Shown here: positions 8,710 to 17,478 of the stretch, piece after piece
Layout: each line of letters begins with the position of its first letter
Position numbering within the stretch: position 1 is the stretch's first letter
Assembly: GCA_009787025.1 (NCBI GenBank)
Contig: WRGT01000052.1
Coordinates: forward strand, 1 to 33,172
Source of the DNA: Spirochaetota bacterium
GTDB lineage: Bacteria; Spirochaetota; UBA4802; UBA5550
DNA length: 33,172 nt
Direction of reading: 5' to 3'
Program-made: the position numbers and the translations under genes
The notes under the pieces: model-generated
Seen by the model: only the letters and a program-made list of their open reading frames with translations
Databases searched by the model: none
What the model was told of the DNA's origin: nothing

Positions 8710-9134
8710 AAGACACTCCAAGGTTAATCATTTAAGTCAATAAACTTTATACAAATCAAAGGAAATATAAATAATGGTTTATATAAACTTTACAGTATGC
8801 TGCTACAATGTTATAGTGAATTTATTTTATCAATATTTTTTAATAAAATAGACAAAAATAATCTTATTTTTTAAAGCAGGATAAAGTACATCAGCGCGGT
8901 CATAGCCTTATAATAAAATTTTTGTAAAAATTATTCTTTATAAAATAGATATATTTTTTAGAGTTCATTTTTAATAAGCCGAAACTCTATAAAACAGCAG
9001 TTCGATATGCAAACAATCTTTAGTTGTAATTAAAAGTAACATTATAACTATTCAATAAAAATTATATATTTATAACAATTACAACAAAAAAAGCTAAAAA
9101 CAATTTGCATACAAGTAAACTAAAAATTTTTTTA

Positions 9135-9163
9135 TTGACTCTATTGAAAGTATTTTATATAAC
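9135..9163 (+). promoter_or_regulatory. Sigma70-like promoter TTGACT-N17-TATAAC
   Basis: 5/6 match -35 and 5/6 match -10 with 17-bp spacer, upstream of the GHKL-HDOD gene. Confidence 0.45.
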
Positions 9164-9223
9164 ATTTTTATATATGATATATCTGTAAAATTTGTATTAT
9201 AAGCAAGATAAGAACTTTTATTG

Positions 9224-9253
9224 TTGACTCCATTGAAAGTATTTTTATACAAT
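9224..9253 (+). promoter_or_regulatory. Second copy of the promoter-like site, TTGACT-N18-TACAAT (or N16-TATACA)
   Basis: Duplicated copy of the 9135-9163 site, closer to the start codon at 9332. Confidence 0.4.
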
Positions 9254-9331
9254 ATTTTTAGATAGGATACAATATCTATAATTAATAAAATAATAGATTA
9301 ATTATAATTTATTTAACATAAAGAAGGGATT

Positions 9332-10804
9332 ATGAACACTACAAAGACATCACAACTTTCAAAACAAGTATTGCAAGGGGAACCTGTCAAACTCACATTT
9401 CATTATAATACAAACGAGATAAATAGATTTCTAAATTCCCTCTTTATAAAAGTTTTATCACATGATGATATGCTTTACCTGCAAGGACCAATTGAACAGA
9501 TTATTAGAGAGATGATAGTAAATGCAGTAAAGGCTAACTTAAAAAGAATCTTTTTCAAAAAGAACAATCTGGATATTATAGACCCTGAGCATTACGAACA
9601 AGGGATGTCTTCTTTTAAAACATACTTAACAGAAACAATTAACAATCTCCCTGACGAATTAAAGGAAAGCGGATATAAAATAGAATTTGTTCTTAAAAAA
9701 GAGCCTGATGGTTTTAAAGTAATTATTAGAAATACCGCCGGTCTCTTGCCGTTTGAACAAGAAAGAATTAATAAACGTATTGATAAATCGAGAGAGTATA
9801 ATGATTTAGCAGACTTATATGTAGATATTGCTGATGACCAAGAGGGTGAAGGACTTGGAATCCCATTAACAATGTTGTTTTTAAAAAATTCGGGTATAGG
9901 GGATAAGTCGTTTAATATAGTCTCAGACGGGAAAATAACACAATCTTCATTTGTAATACCTTTTAAAACTCAACCGTTTGCAATAAAAAGAGGATTAGAG
10001 ATTAAAATAGTAAACAGCGTAAATGACCTCCCGACTTTTCCGGAGCATATAACAGAGATTCAAGAACTTTGTGAAAAAAAAGACGCTTCAATAAATGAAA
10101 TATCAAAGAAAATATCCATTGATCCGTCACTTGCAGCATCTGTTTTAAAACTGTCAAACTCAGCCGGTTTTATCACATCTAAAAAAATAGAGACTATCGC
10201 TGAGGCAATAAAAATAATTGGCTTAAATAATCTTAAATCAATTCTCACAGCTTCATCCGCAAAAAAGATTATGGATGAGCACTTGGCAAATTTCCAAAAT
10301 GTTTGGAATCATTGTAACAAAGTTGCATTTTATGCGAAGCAGCTATCGCAACAATTTAAACTAAACAAAATAAGCGATATGGTATTCTTAGCATCAATGC
10401 TTCATGATCTCGGTAAGATTGTTCTTTTATCGGTCAATGAAGATATGGCAGAGCAGATAGATAAAATAACAAATAGACAAATGAGAACTTCAACAGCGCT
10501 TGAAGAGGCTTACGTAGGGATAAGTCATTCAACCATTGGAAAAATGATTGCCGAAAAGTGGAATTTTCAAGATTACATTAAAGAAACTATTGCTTACCAT
10601 CATTCTCCGCTGTTGGCAAGTGAAAAGAATTTAGACATAGTTTTTATTACATATCTTGCAAATGCGCTCTGTCTTATAGAAGAGAGAAAATTCAACTATT
10701 TCTACTTAGAAGAAGACGTAATAAAAAGATACGGATTAGAGACCGAAGAAAAATTTAATGAATTACATGAAAGCATTAAAACAAAATTTATAAACAGGGA
10801 ATAA
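9332..10804 (+). CDS. HDOD-domain protein with N-terminal GHKL (histidine-kinase-like ATPase) domain
   Basis: N-terminal half has N-box-like REMIVNAVKANLKR and glycine box DDQEGEGLGIPLTMLFL; C-terminal half has LPTFPEHITEIQELCEKKDASINEISKKISIDPSLAASVLKLSNSA and MLHDLGKIVLL typical of HDOD. Confidence 0.85.
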   Translation: MNTTKTSQLSKQVLQGEPVKLTFHYNTNEINRFLNSLFIKVLSHDDMLYLQGPIEQIIREMIVNAVKANLKRIFFKKNNLDIIDPEHYEQGMSSFKTYLTETINNLPDELKESGYKIEFVLKKEPDGFKVIIRNTAGLLPFEQERINKRIDKSREYNDLADLYVDIADDQEGEGLGIPLTMLFLKNSGIGDKSFNIVSDGKITQSSFVIPFKTQPFAIKRGLEIKIVNSVNDLPTFPEHITEIQELCEKKDASINEISKKISIDPSLAASVLKLSNSAGFITSKKIETIAEAIKIIGLNNLKSILTASSAKKIMDEHLANFQNVWNHCNKVAFYAKQLSQQFKLNKISDMVFLASMLHDLGKIVLLSVNEDMAEQIDKITNRQMRTSTALEEAYVGISHSTIGKMIAEKWNFQDYIKETIAYHHSPLLASEKNLDIVFITYLANALCLIEERKFNYFYLEEDVIKRYGLETEEKFNELHESIKTKFINRE

Positions 10805-10828
10805 TCTTTTTATGTCATAGAATTTCCG

Positions 10829-12571
10829 TTACATCCTCTTCTCAACAAATAACTTAATACCGGGAATAATATCGTCAATCATTCTGTCTAATTTGAAATT
10901 AGTCTCTTTCCGTGAATTGGATTTTGTCGAAAAATAAAACTTAATCTTTGGCTCTGTTCCTGACGGTCTCACAGTAACAATAGAACCGTCGGATAGCTTA
11001 TATTGAAGAACGTCCGATTTTGGCAAAACACCATCGCAGTCATCCGAATCAAAAATAGTATCATTCATATAATCAACAGCCTTGACAACATCTACTCCTC
11101 CTATTTTTTCGTATGACTTGTCTCTTAGCTTTTTCATTACATCTTTGATAACCGCTAAGCCTTCCAAACCCTCAGCATCAATTGAAACGTTTTTGTCATT
11201 ATAAAATCCATACCGTTTAAAGATGGAGTCTAAATAATCGGTAATAGTTAAACCTTGACTTTTTAAATAAGCGCAGCATTCCGAGATTAACAGCGCTGCT
11301 GCAACGGAATCCTTATCTCTGGAATATGTTCCTGCAAGATAACCGTAACTCTCCTCGCCGCCGAAAATATACTTATATTTACCCGTATCCTCAAAGGACT
11401 TTATTTTTTCTCCTATATACTTAAAACCTGTTAGTACATTAAACACCTTCATTGAAAAAGACTCGGCGATTTTATCCTGCAAGTCTGTTGTAACAATAGT
11501 CTTTACTATCGCCCCGTTAAAAGGAAGGCTGTTATTCTCTTTCATTTTAGAGAGCAAATAATATTCAAGGATGGCGCCTGTATGATTTCCTGAGAGAATT
11601 TCAAATTCATTATTAGAATTTTTTACTACAATACCCATTCTATCTGCATCGGGATCTGTTGCTATTACAATATCTCCGTTATGTTTTTGAGCATATTTTA
11701 TTGCAAGATCAAGGGCATCCCTTTCTTCAGGATTGGGTTTTCTTACTGTTGAAAATGACGGGTCGGGTTTCATCTGTTCGTCCACATAAATAACGTTTTT
11801 AAATCCAACCCTTGACAAGACCTCAGGTATTATGGTTGCGCCTGTTCCGTGCAGAGGAGTATAAACAATTTTCACTCCGCTCTTTTCCATATCTTTTGAA
11901 AATTTAGATAAAGAGAGAACCTCTTTCATAAACTTCTCATCAACCTCTTTCCCAATCCATACAATCATGCCGGTCTTTACAAGCGATTCAAAATCTCCCC
12001 TCTTTACATCTTCCAATCTTTCAACCTTTCTCACTTCATTTATTATATCTTTATCATGAGGACTTACTATCTGACCGCCGTCATTCCAATAAACCTTGTA
12101 GCCGTTATACTCTTTCGGATTATGACTCGCAGTAATCACTATACCTGTAGTGCATTTAAATTCTCTTACTGCAAAACTCAGTTCGGGGGTAGGACGCATT
12201 TCACTGAAGATATATGTCTTAATGCCGTTAGAGGCTAAAACCGCAGCGCTCTCCATTGCAAATTCTTTTGAAAAAAATCTTGAATCATAAGCAATAGCGG
12301 CAGAGTGCTGCTGAGTTCCAATCCTGTTGACATAATTAGCAAGACCCTGCGTTGCTCTTGCAACAACATACTTATTCATGCCGTTTGTGCCGTTTCTGAT
12401 TAATCCCCGCAATCCGCCCGTACCAAACTCAAGTTCAACTGCAAAGCGTTCGGCAAGTTCCTTATCATTGCCGCTGTCGATCAATTTTTTGATCTCATTT
12501 CTGCATTCTTCGTCATAAGGAGTTTTAGTCCATTCGTATGCTCTCTGTTTAACTAAATCCGAAATTGCCAT
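10829..12571 (-). CDS. Phosphoglucomutase/phosphomannomutase family phospho-sugar mutase
   Basis: FGTGGLRGLI, TASHNPKEYNGYKVYW, TDPDADRMGI, GGEESYGYL and RPSGTEPKIKFY motifs. Confidence 0.94.
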   Translation of the reverse strand: MAISDLVKQRAYEWTKTPYDEECRNEIKKLIDSGNDKELAERFAVELEFGTGGLRGLIRNGTNGMNKYVVARATQGLANYVNRIGTQQHSAAIAYDSRFFSKEFAMESAAVLASNGIKTYIFSEMRPTPELSFAVREFKCTTGIVITASHNPKEYNGYKVYWNDGGQIVSPHDKDIINEVRKVERLEDVKRGDFESLVKTGMIVWIGKEVDEKFMKEVLSLSKFSKDMEKSGVKIVYTPLHGTGATIIPEVLSRVGFKNVIYVDEQMKPDPSFSTVRKPNPEERDALDLAIKYAQKHNGDIVIATDPDADRMGIVVKNSNNEFEILSGNHTGAILEYYLLSKMKENNSLPFNGAIVKTIVTTDLQDKIAESFSMKVFNVLTGFKYIGEKIKSFEDTGKYKYIFGGEESYGYLAGTYSRDKDSVAAALLISECCAYLKSQGLTITDYLDSIFKRYGFYNDKNVSIDAEGLEGLAVIKDVMKKLRDKSYEKIGGVDVVKAVDYMNDTIFDSDDCDGVLPKSDVLQYKLSDGSIVTVRPSGTEPKIKFYFSTKSNSRKETNFKLDRMIDDIIPGIKLFVEKRM

Positions 12572-12573
12572 GA

Positions 12574-13602
12574 TTATTCCTCCATCCTTTTCTTCAATGT
12601 ATGAATAAAATCTATCTCGCCGGGATCCTTTTTATTTAGCAAAGCTAAATAGTATGATACCCAGTCACAAAAATAAATAACCTCTATGAGTCTCTCCTTA
12701 AAAGTTTTACTCTTACCTTTAATATCTAATAAATCAACCCCCTCTTTACTAAACAGATCGTTCATTATCTCTATTCGTTTCTTAATTCTAAGAGAAATAT
12801 CGTCATCTGTGATAGTTATAATTATATACTTTAAACCGGATTCTTTTACATTTTCCCATCCTACAATTTCATTATGATTCATTTCGGGATATTCGGCGCT
12901 CCAGACATGAACTTTACTATTCTCATTTAACTCACACTTAAAGCGTTTTCCGGCAGAATCATTAAGATCCGTTACGGAATAGATAACGGGAATGTACCCT
13001 TTAATAGAAGCTGCAAACTCAAACGCCTTGCCGTTTTCACTTCCCCATTCATTACCAAGTCTTTTCAATAAATCCATTATATTAACAACTGTTGAATCTT
13101 GCGAACCTATAATACTTAACTCTTCCATTATTTTTAAAAGCGTAAAAAACGAAGCGTAAAGGGCATATCTGGGCTGGAAGCCCTCCCGGAGTTTAACCGT
13201 ACATAATCTATTTTCATGAGCTATTCTTTCTACTTCTCCACCGGTTGTCATTGCAACTATTAAACATTTTCTTTCAATGGCGGATTTTAATGCGGATATT
13301 GTCTCTTCGGTATTCCCTGAATATGATGACACTATTACTAACGTATTTTCCCCTGCATAAAGGGGAAGGTTATATGTGCGATTAATTGCAAAGGGAATGT
13401 GAAGTTCATTGTTGAGAAAATTCTTCAAAATATCTCCGCAGATGGCAGAACCGCCAAGACCTGTTACTATAATATTATCGATTCTTTTATCTTTTAATAC
13501 CGAAAGATCTATACCTTGCCGGGCATTTTCAACCTGTTTCCATGAATCTTTCAATATGCTGTGAAGATTCTCTCTGTCGTATGAATATAACATATTGTTC
13601 AT
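12574..13602 (-). CDS. Bifunctional phosphoglucose/phosphomannose isomerase (SIS-domain, archaeal-type family)
   Basis: VTGLGGSAICGDIL, VIVSSYSGNTEETISAL, ELNENSKVHVWSAEYPEMNHNEIVGWE. Confidence 0.9.
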   Translation of the reverse strand: MNNMLYSYDRENLHSILKDSWKQVENARQGIDLSVLKDKRIDNIIVTGLGGSAICGDILKNFLNNELHIPFAINRTYNLPLYAGENTLVIVSSYSGNTEETISALKSAIERKCLIVAMTTGGEVERIAHENRLCTVKLREGFQPRYALYASFFTLLKIMEELSIIGSQDSTVVNIMDLLKRLGNEWGSENGKAFEFAASIKGYIPVIYSVTDLNDSAGKRFKCELNENSKVHVWSAEYPEMNHNEIVGWENVKESGLKYIIITITDDDISLRIKKRIEIMNDLFSKEGVDLLDIKGKSKTFKERLIEVIYFCDWVSYYLALLNKKDPGEIDFIHTLKKRMEE

Positions 13603-13690
13603 GTTAAACCTGAAATCTTTTTGTAAGTATTAAATAATAAAGTATAAGAAAACAGATATTGTTTGTTATGACAAGTTTTTTTATTAATAT

Positions 13691-13744
13691 GGGTCAGAGC
13701 CTCAACTTCAAACTTATCAAACTTATCAACTGGGGTCAGAGCCT
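13691..13744. repeat. Two direct copies of GGGTCAGAGCCT, 42 bp apart, enclosing a tandem 10-mer (AAACTTATCA x2)
   Basis: Exact 12-mers at 13691-13702 and 13733-13744; AAACTTATCA repeated in the intervening stretch (~13709-13728). Confidence 0.8.
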
Positions 13745-13753
13745 TATCCACTA

Positions 13754-14266
13754 TCACACAGCAAGCGCCTCGCTGAATGACGAATGCCACTTGAGCTCAG
13801 ATTCTGAAAATCTATCTGCAATACCCATTTCTTTATAGTAGTTCATCAATATTCTTAGATGAATTATCTCGTTATCTTCATCTGTCAGTTGATCAACATC
13901 TTTCTTTTCAATACCTGCATATAAATTTTCTATCCACTCAAAAAAATCTGTCCCTTTGTTTTTAAAAATAATATAGCTTGAAATCATATCAAACTTAAAC
14001 GTTTCAAAAATTCTCACGAACTCATCATCGCTTAAACACTTTGCAGAAACAGCAATTTCCGACTGAAAATAATCACCCCATGAAAGAATATCAGGTTTTA
14101 CGCCAAATTGTTCTTCTAATATTTTCACCTCATCACTATGCAAATATGGTTTTGTAGAAATTCTATCAATAAATTCCTTTATATATATTAAGTGCATCAT
14201 TCTTAGAGATGAGATGCCAAAACTATTAATCAGCGGTATTACAGCGCTGTTTATAATCCTGTTCAT
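13754..14266 (-). CDS. Hypothetical protein
   Basis: 170 aa ORF with normal-looking composition; no recognisable family. Confidence 0.6.
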   Translation of the reverse strand: MNRIINSAVIPLINSFGISSLRMMHLIYIKEFIDRISTKPYLHSDEVKILEEQFGVKPDILSWGDYFQSEIAVSAKCLSDDEFVRIFETFKFDMISSYIIFKNKGTDFFEWIENLYAGIEKKDVDQLTDEDNEIIHLRILMNYYKEMGIADRFSESELKWHSSFSEALAV

Positions 14267-14383
14267 ACTTAAGACTCCTGCTTCATTTATTATAGACTAT
14301 CCATTAATTATCAATCGGCAGAATCGAGTATAAGAGGTTAGTGATTTTTTGTATTATTTGGAGGAATAGTAAAAAGCGAACGC

Positions 14384-15220
14384 TTACGAAAAATGTTCTA
14401 TCCGTTCATAAATATAATAAGGTATGGGCTTTGCCGGAAGATAATAGCCGATCTTTTCATCCTTATCTCCATGATAATCACTCCCGCCGGAGACTATAAG
14501 GTTATATTTAACTGCAAGATTGAGAAAGTCATTGATATCAGACGGCTTATGCATTGATGAATAGACTTCTATACCCTCCACCCCTTTATCAATGAAGCCC
14601 TTAATTGTATTTTCAAAATCCAATATACTTTTGCAGTTTAAAGAAACCGGATGAGCCACTATTGCTATACCTCCTGCTCCTTTAATAAGGGAGACAGCCT
14701 CTTCAAGTTTAATTCTCTCTTTTTTTACATAGCCGGGTTTTCCTTTTACTAAGTACTTTTTAAATATTTCATTGATACTATTAGCATAACCATGTTTTAC
14801 TAAGGCTCTTGCAACATGAGGTCTGCCTATTGCGCCGCCTGTACTTTCATTGAAAACATCTTCAATGGGTATATCTATGCCATGAACCTTTAAGTCATCT
14901 ATTATTCTAAAAACGCGGTTATCCCTTACTTTGTGGAGATAGGTTGTTTTTTCAACAAGCGGAGGATAATTATAATCTACATATAATCCGACAAGATGAA
15001 ATGAACCGCCCTGATAATCTATGCTAAATTCAATACCGGGGATAAGGGTAAATTTTTTCTTTGATGCATAAGCCATAGCCTCTTTAAGCCCTGATATTGT
15101 ATCATGATCTGTAACGGCAAGAATTTTAATATTCTTTCCAATAGCATAATCTATCAACTCTGTGGGAGTTTTTATTCCGTCAGATGCGGTAGTATGGCAA
15201 TGTAAATCTATTAGAGTCAT
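14384..15220 (-). CDS. PHP-domain metal-dependent phosphoesterase (RNase AM/YciV-like)
   Basis: DLHCHTTASDG, AVTDHDTISG, GIEFSID, HPVSLN and SGGSDYHG motifs. Confidence 0.92.
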   Translation of the reverse strand: MTLIDLHCHTTASDGIKTPTELIDYAIGKNIKILAVTDHDTISGLKEAMAYASKKKFTLIPGIEFSIDYQGGSFHLVGLYVDYNYPPLVEKTTYLHKVRDNRVFRIIDDLKVHGIDIPIEDVFNESTGGAIGRPHVARALVKHGYANSINEIFKKYLVKGKPGYVKKERIKLEEAVSLIKGAGGIAIVAHPVSLNCKSILDFENTIKGFIDKGVEGIEVYSSMHKPSDINDFLNLAVKYNLIVSGGSDYHGDKDEKIGYYLPAKPIPYYIYERIEHFS

Positions 15221-15277
15221 AGCTTTACTATAAAAGCAGATAGAGTTATTTACTCAATCTCTTTTACATTATAAAAT

Positions 15278-15304
15278 AAAAAAAACTTCTTTCGAAGTTT
15301 TTTT
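15278..15304 (-). terminator. Rho-independent terminator after rplQ
   Basis: Stem AAAAAAACTTC/GAAGTTTTTTT with 4-nt loop and T-rich tail on the minus strand, 14 bp past the rplQ stop. Confidence 0.8.
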
Positions 15305-15317
15305 ATTTTAAATTATT

Positions 15318-15809
15318 CTATTTATCTTTCTTATCTTTTTTATTCTTCTTATCTTTTTCATCTTTCTTATCTTTTTTTGACTTTTCGCCTTTCTTATCTG
15401 TTTTAGTCGGCTTAACCTTAGGTACGCGTTCAACTAATTCTACAATTGCCATCTCTGCAGAATCTCCGCGTCTTACTCCAAGCAGATACATTCTGGTATA
15501 TCCGCCCTTTCTCTCTTTAAAACGCAAGGCAATGTCATCAAAAAGTTTAGCTACAACATCTCTATTCCTGATTACTTTAAGGACCTCTCTTTTATTGTGA
15601 AGTTTTTTCTCACCTTCACTTTCAGGTATATCAATATTATTTTTTGCCCTTGTGATTAACTTCTCGGATATTATCTTTAACTCTTTCCCTTTCTGCTTTG
15701 TTGTAATGATTCTTTCATGCTCAAATAATGATGTAACCATATTTTCAAACATAGCCTTTCTATGAGAATGGGTCCTGCCTAATTGTCTTACTTTATTCTT
15801 GTGTCTCAT
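15318..15809 (-). CDS. rplQ: 50S ribosomal protein L17 (bL17)
   Basis: MRHKNKVRQLGRTHSHRKAMFENMVTSLFEHERIITT; long Lys/Asp C-terminal tail. Confidence 0.97.
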   Translation of the reverse strand: MRHKNKVRQLGRTHSHRKAMFENMVTSLFEHERIITTKQKGKELKIISEKLITRAKNNIDIPESEGEKKLHNKREVLKVIRNRDVVAKLFDDIALRFKERKGGYTRMYLLGVRRGDSAEMAIVELVERVPKVKPTKTDKKGEKSKKDKKDEKDKKNKKDKKDK

Positions 15810-15822
15810 CTAAAAACCTCAT

Positions 15823-16788
15823 TCAATCTTTTAAACCTAAGCTTAAGTGGCTCGCCTCAAGTTTTGACTTTATCTCTTTCAGCACAATATCGCTAATATG
15901 CTTTGATTTCTTTATCTCATCTTCAGTTCTTTTTACAATTTCATCTAAAGTAGATATATCAAGAATTTTAAGAGTATTATAAGCTCTGACTGAAAATTCA
16001 ATGTCATCAATAGATTTGGATAAAAGTGCTTTCATTTTTTCTGCGCTTTCGTCAATGATTTCTAACTCTTCTTCCTGTTCCTCTTCAAAATTGATAAAAA
16101 TAGACATATGCTCTTTAATAATCTTGGCAGCCTGCGCAAGCGCATCGTCAGGTTTTATTGATCCATCTGTCCATATCTCAAGAATGAGCTTATCATAATC
16201 TGTTCTTTGAGCTACCCGTGTATCCTCTACCTTTACATTAACCTTTAATACCGGAGAGAATATAGAATCTATAGCTATGACTCCAACAGTCTCTGAGTTG
16301 TATTTATTGATCTCAGAGGGTACATAACCTCTCCCTCTTTCAATCTGTACCTCCATATCTATAACTGCAGAATCATTTAAAGATGCAATCTTAACATCTT
16401 TATTCATTACTTCAATATCAGGATCTATATCAAAATCTTCACCCGTAAGCTCACCCGGACCCTGTTTAACAATGTGAAGAACCTTTGATAACTCCCCTTC
16501 ATATCTAAATCTAAGTTTTTTTAGATTTAAAATAATTCTGGTAATATCCTCATAAACGCCCGGACTTGTTGAAAATTCATGAGGTACTCCTTCCATTTTA
16601 ACCGCTGTAATAGCAGCACCCTCAAGTGATGAAAGCAATACCCTTCTAAGAGAATTGCCAACTGTTAAACCATACCCTTTTTCAAAAGGTTCGGCTATAA
16701 ATCTGCCATAATTTTGTTGTAATTCATCATGCTCAAATGTTATTTTTCCTGGTCTCTTAAAGCCCTTAAGCAGGTTTTTTTGGGCCAT
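15823..16788 (-). CDS. rpoA: DNA-directed RNA polymerase subunit alpha
   Basis: YGRFIAEPFEKGYGLTVGNSLRRVLLSSLEGAAITAVKMEGVPHEFSTSPGVYED. ATG at 16788 preferred, since the track's MLEEK start is TTGTTGGAGGAG, i.e. the SD. Confidence 0.96.
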   Translation of the reverse strand: MAQKNLLKGFKRPGKITFEHDELQQNYGRFIAEPFEKGYGLTVGNSLRRVLLSSLEGAAITAVKMEGVPHEFSTSPGVYEDITRIILNLKKLRFRYEGELSKVLHIVKQGPGELTGEDFDIDPDIEVMNKDVKIASLNDSAVIDMEVQIERGRGYVPSEINKYNSETVGVIAIDSIFSPVLKVNVKVEDTRVAQRTDYDKLILEIWTDGSIKPDDALAQAAKIIKEHMSIFINFEEEQEEELEIIDESAEKMKALLSKSIDDIEFSVRAYNTLKILDISTLDEIVKRTEDEIKKSKHISDIVLKEIKSKLEASHLSLGLKD

Positions 16789-16833
16789 TTTCTCCTCCAA
16801 CAAGATAATAAATAAACAACGCTACACAGCTAT

Positions 16834-17466
16834 CTATTTTGAATACAACTCAACTACAAGCTGCTCATTAAAAGTATCTTTAATGTCTTCCCTTTTGGGG
16901 ATTCTAATAATTTTAGCTGCCTTATTTTCGTAATCTACTTCAACCCATTCAGGCTTTGAATCAATAGCCTTTGATAACTTAATAGAATCTTCAAGTAATA
17001 CATTTGATTTAAAGGCATCACGTATCTCAATACTATTGCCTTCTCTTACGATAAATGAAGGAATATCAACAACTCTATCGTTTACTTTAACATGATTATG
17101 CTGAATCAACTGCCTTGCCTGTGATCTTGATGTAGCAAAGCCTAATCTATATATTACATTATCTAACCTTCTTTCTAAGAGAGAGAGCATATTTTCGCCT
17201 GTAACGCCTCTCATCTTATTGGCATTTTCAAAATTTATTCTAAACTGTTTTTCCAGCAGTCCGTAAGTTCTCTTGATCTTCTGTTTTTCCCTTAACTGAA
17301 CAGCATAATCCGATACCTTTCCTCTTCTCTTTCTGGGCGGACCCGGAGGATATTTTTTATCCCCCTTAAGAGGACATTTATCTGTTAAACATCTCTGACC
17401 TTTCAGCATTAGAGGAGTCATCTCTCTCCTGCATAACTTACATTTTGGACCTGTATATTTAGCCAT
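16834..17466 (-). CDS. rpsD: 30S ribosomal protein S4 (uS4)
   Basis: MAKYTGPKCKLCRREM..., MLSLLERRLDNVIYRLGFATSRSQARQLIQHNHVKVN. Confidence 0.97.
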   Translation of the reverse strand: MAKYTGPKCKLCRREMTPLMLKGQRCLTDKCPLKGDKKYPPGPPRKRRGKVSDYAVQLREKQKIKRTYGLLEKQFRINFENANKMRGVTGENMLSLLERRLDNVIYRLGFATSRSQARQLIQHNHVKVNDRVVDIPSFIVREGNSIEIRDAFKSNVLLEDSIKLSKAIDSKPEWVEVDYENKAAKIIRIPKREDIKDTFNEQLVVELYSK

Positions 17467-17478
17467 AGCGAATCTCCG

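Larger units (their letters stand above)
9131..9300. repeat. Diverged tandem duplication, period ~89 bp
   Basis: ttTATTGACTCtATTGAAAGTATTTTaTAtaacATTTTTA... at ~9131 recurs as TtGTTGACTCcATTGAAAGTATTTTTATAcaATATTTTTA... at ~9220. Confidence 0.75.

Noticed and set aside
13599-13790. 63-aa minus-strand ORF over the GGGTCAGAGCC repeats
   Set aside because: Covers intergenic repeats and overlaps the 3' end of 13754-14266; composition not protein-like.
14374-14385. AAGCG-AA-CGCTT hairpin as terminator of the PHP gene
   Set aside because: Only 5 bp, 2-nt loop, and it overlaps the PHP stop codon; too weak to call.
15273-15420. Possible CRISPR- or VNTR-like array at the rplQ 3' end
   Set aside because: Explained by a Lys/Asp-rich coding tail plus a normal terminator; no regular repeat-spacer structure.
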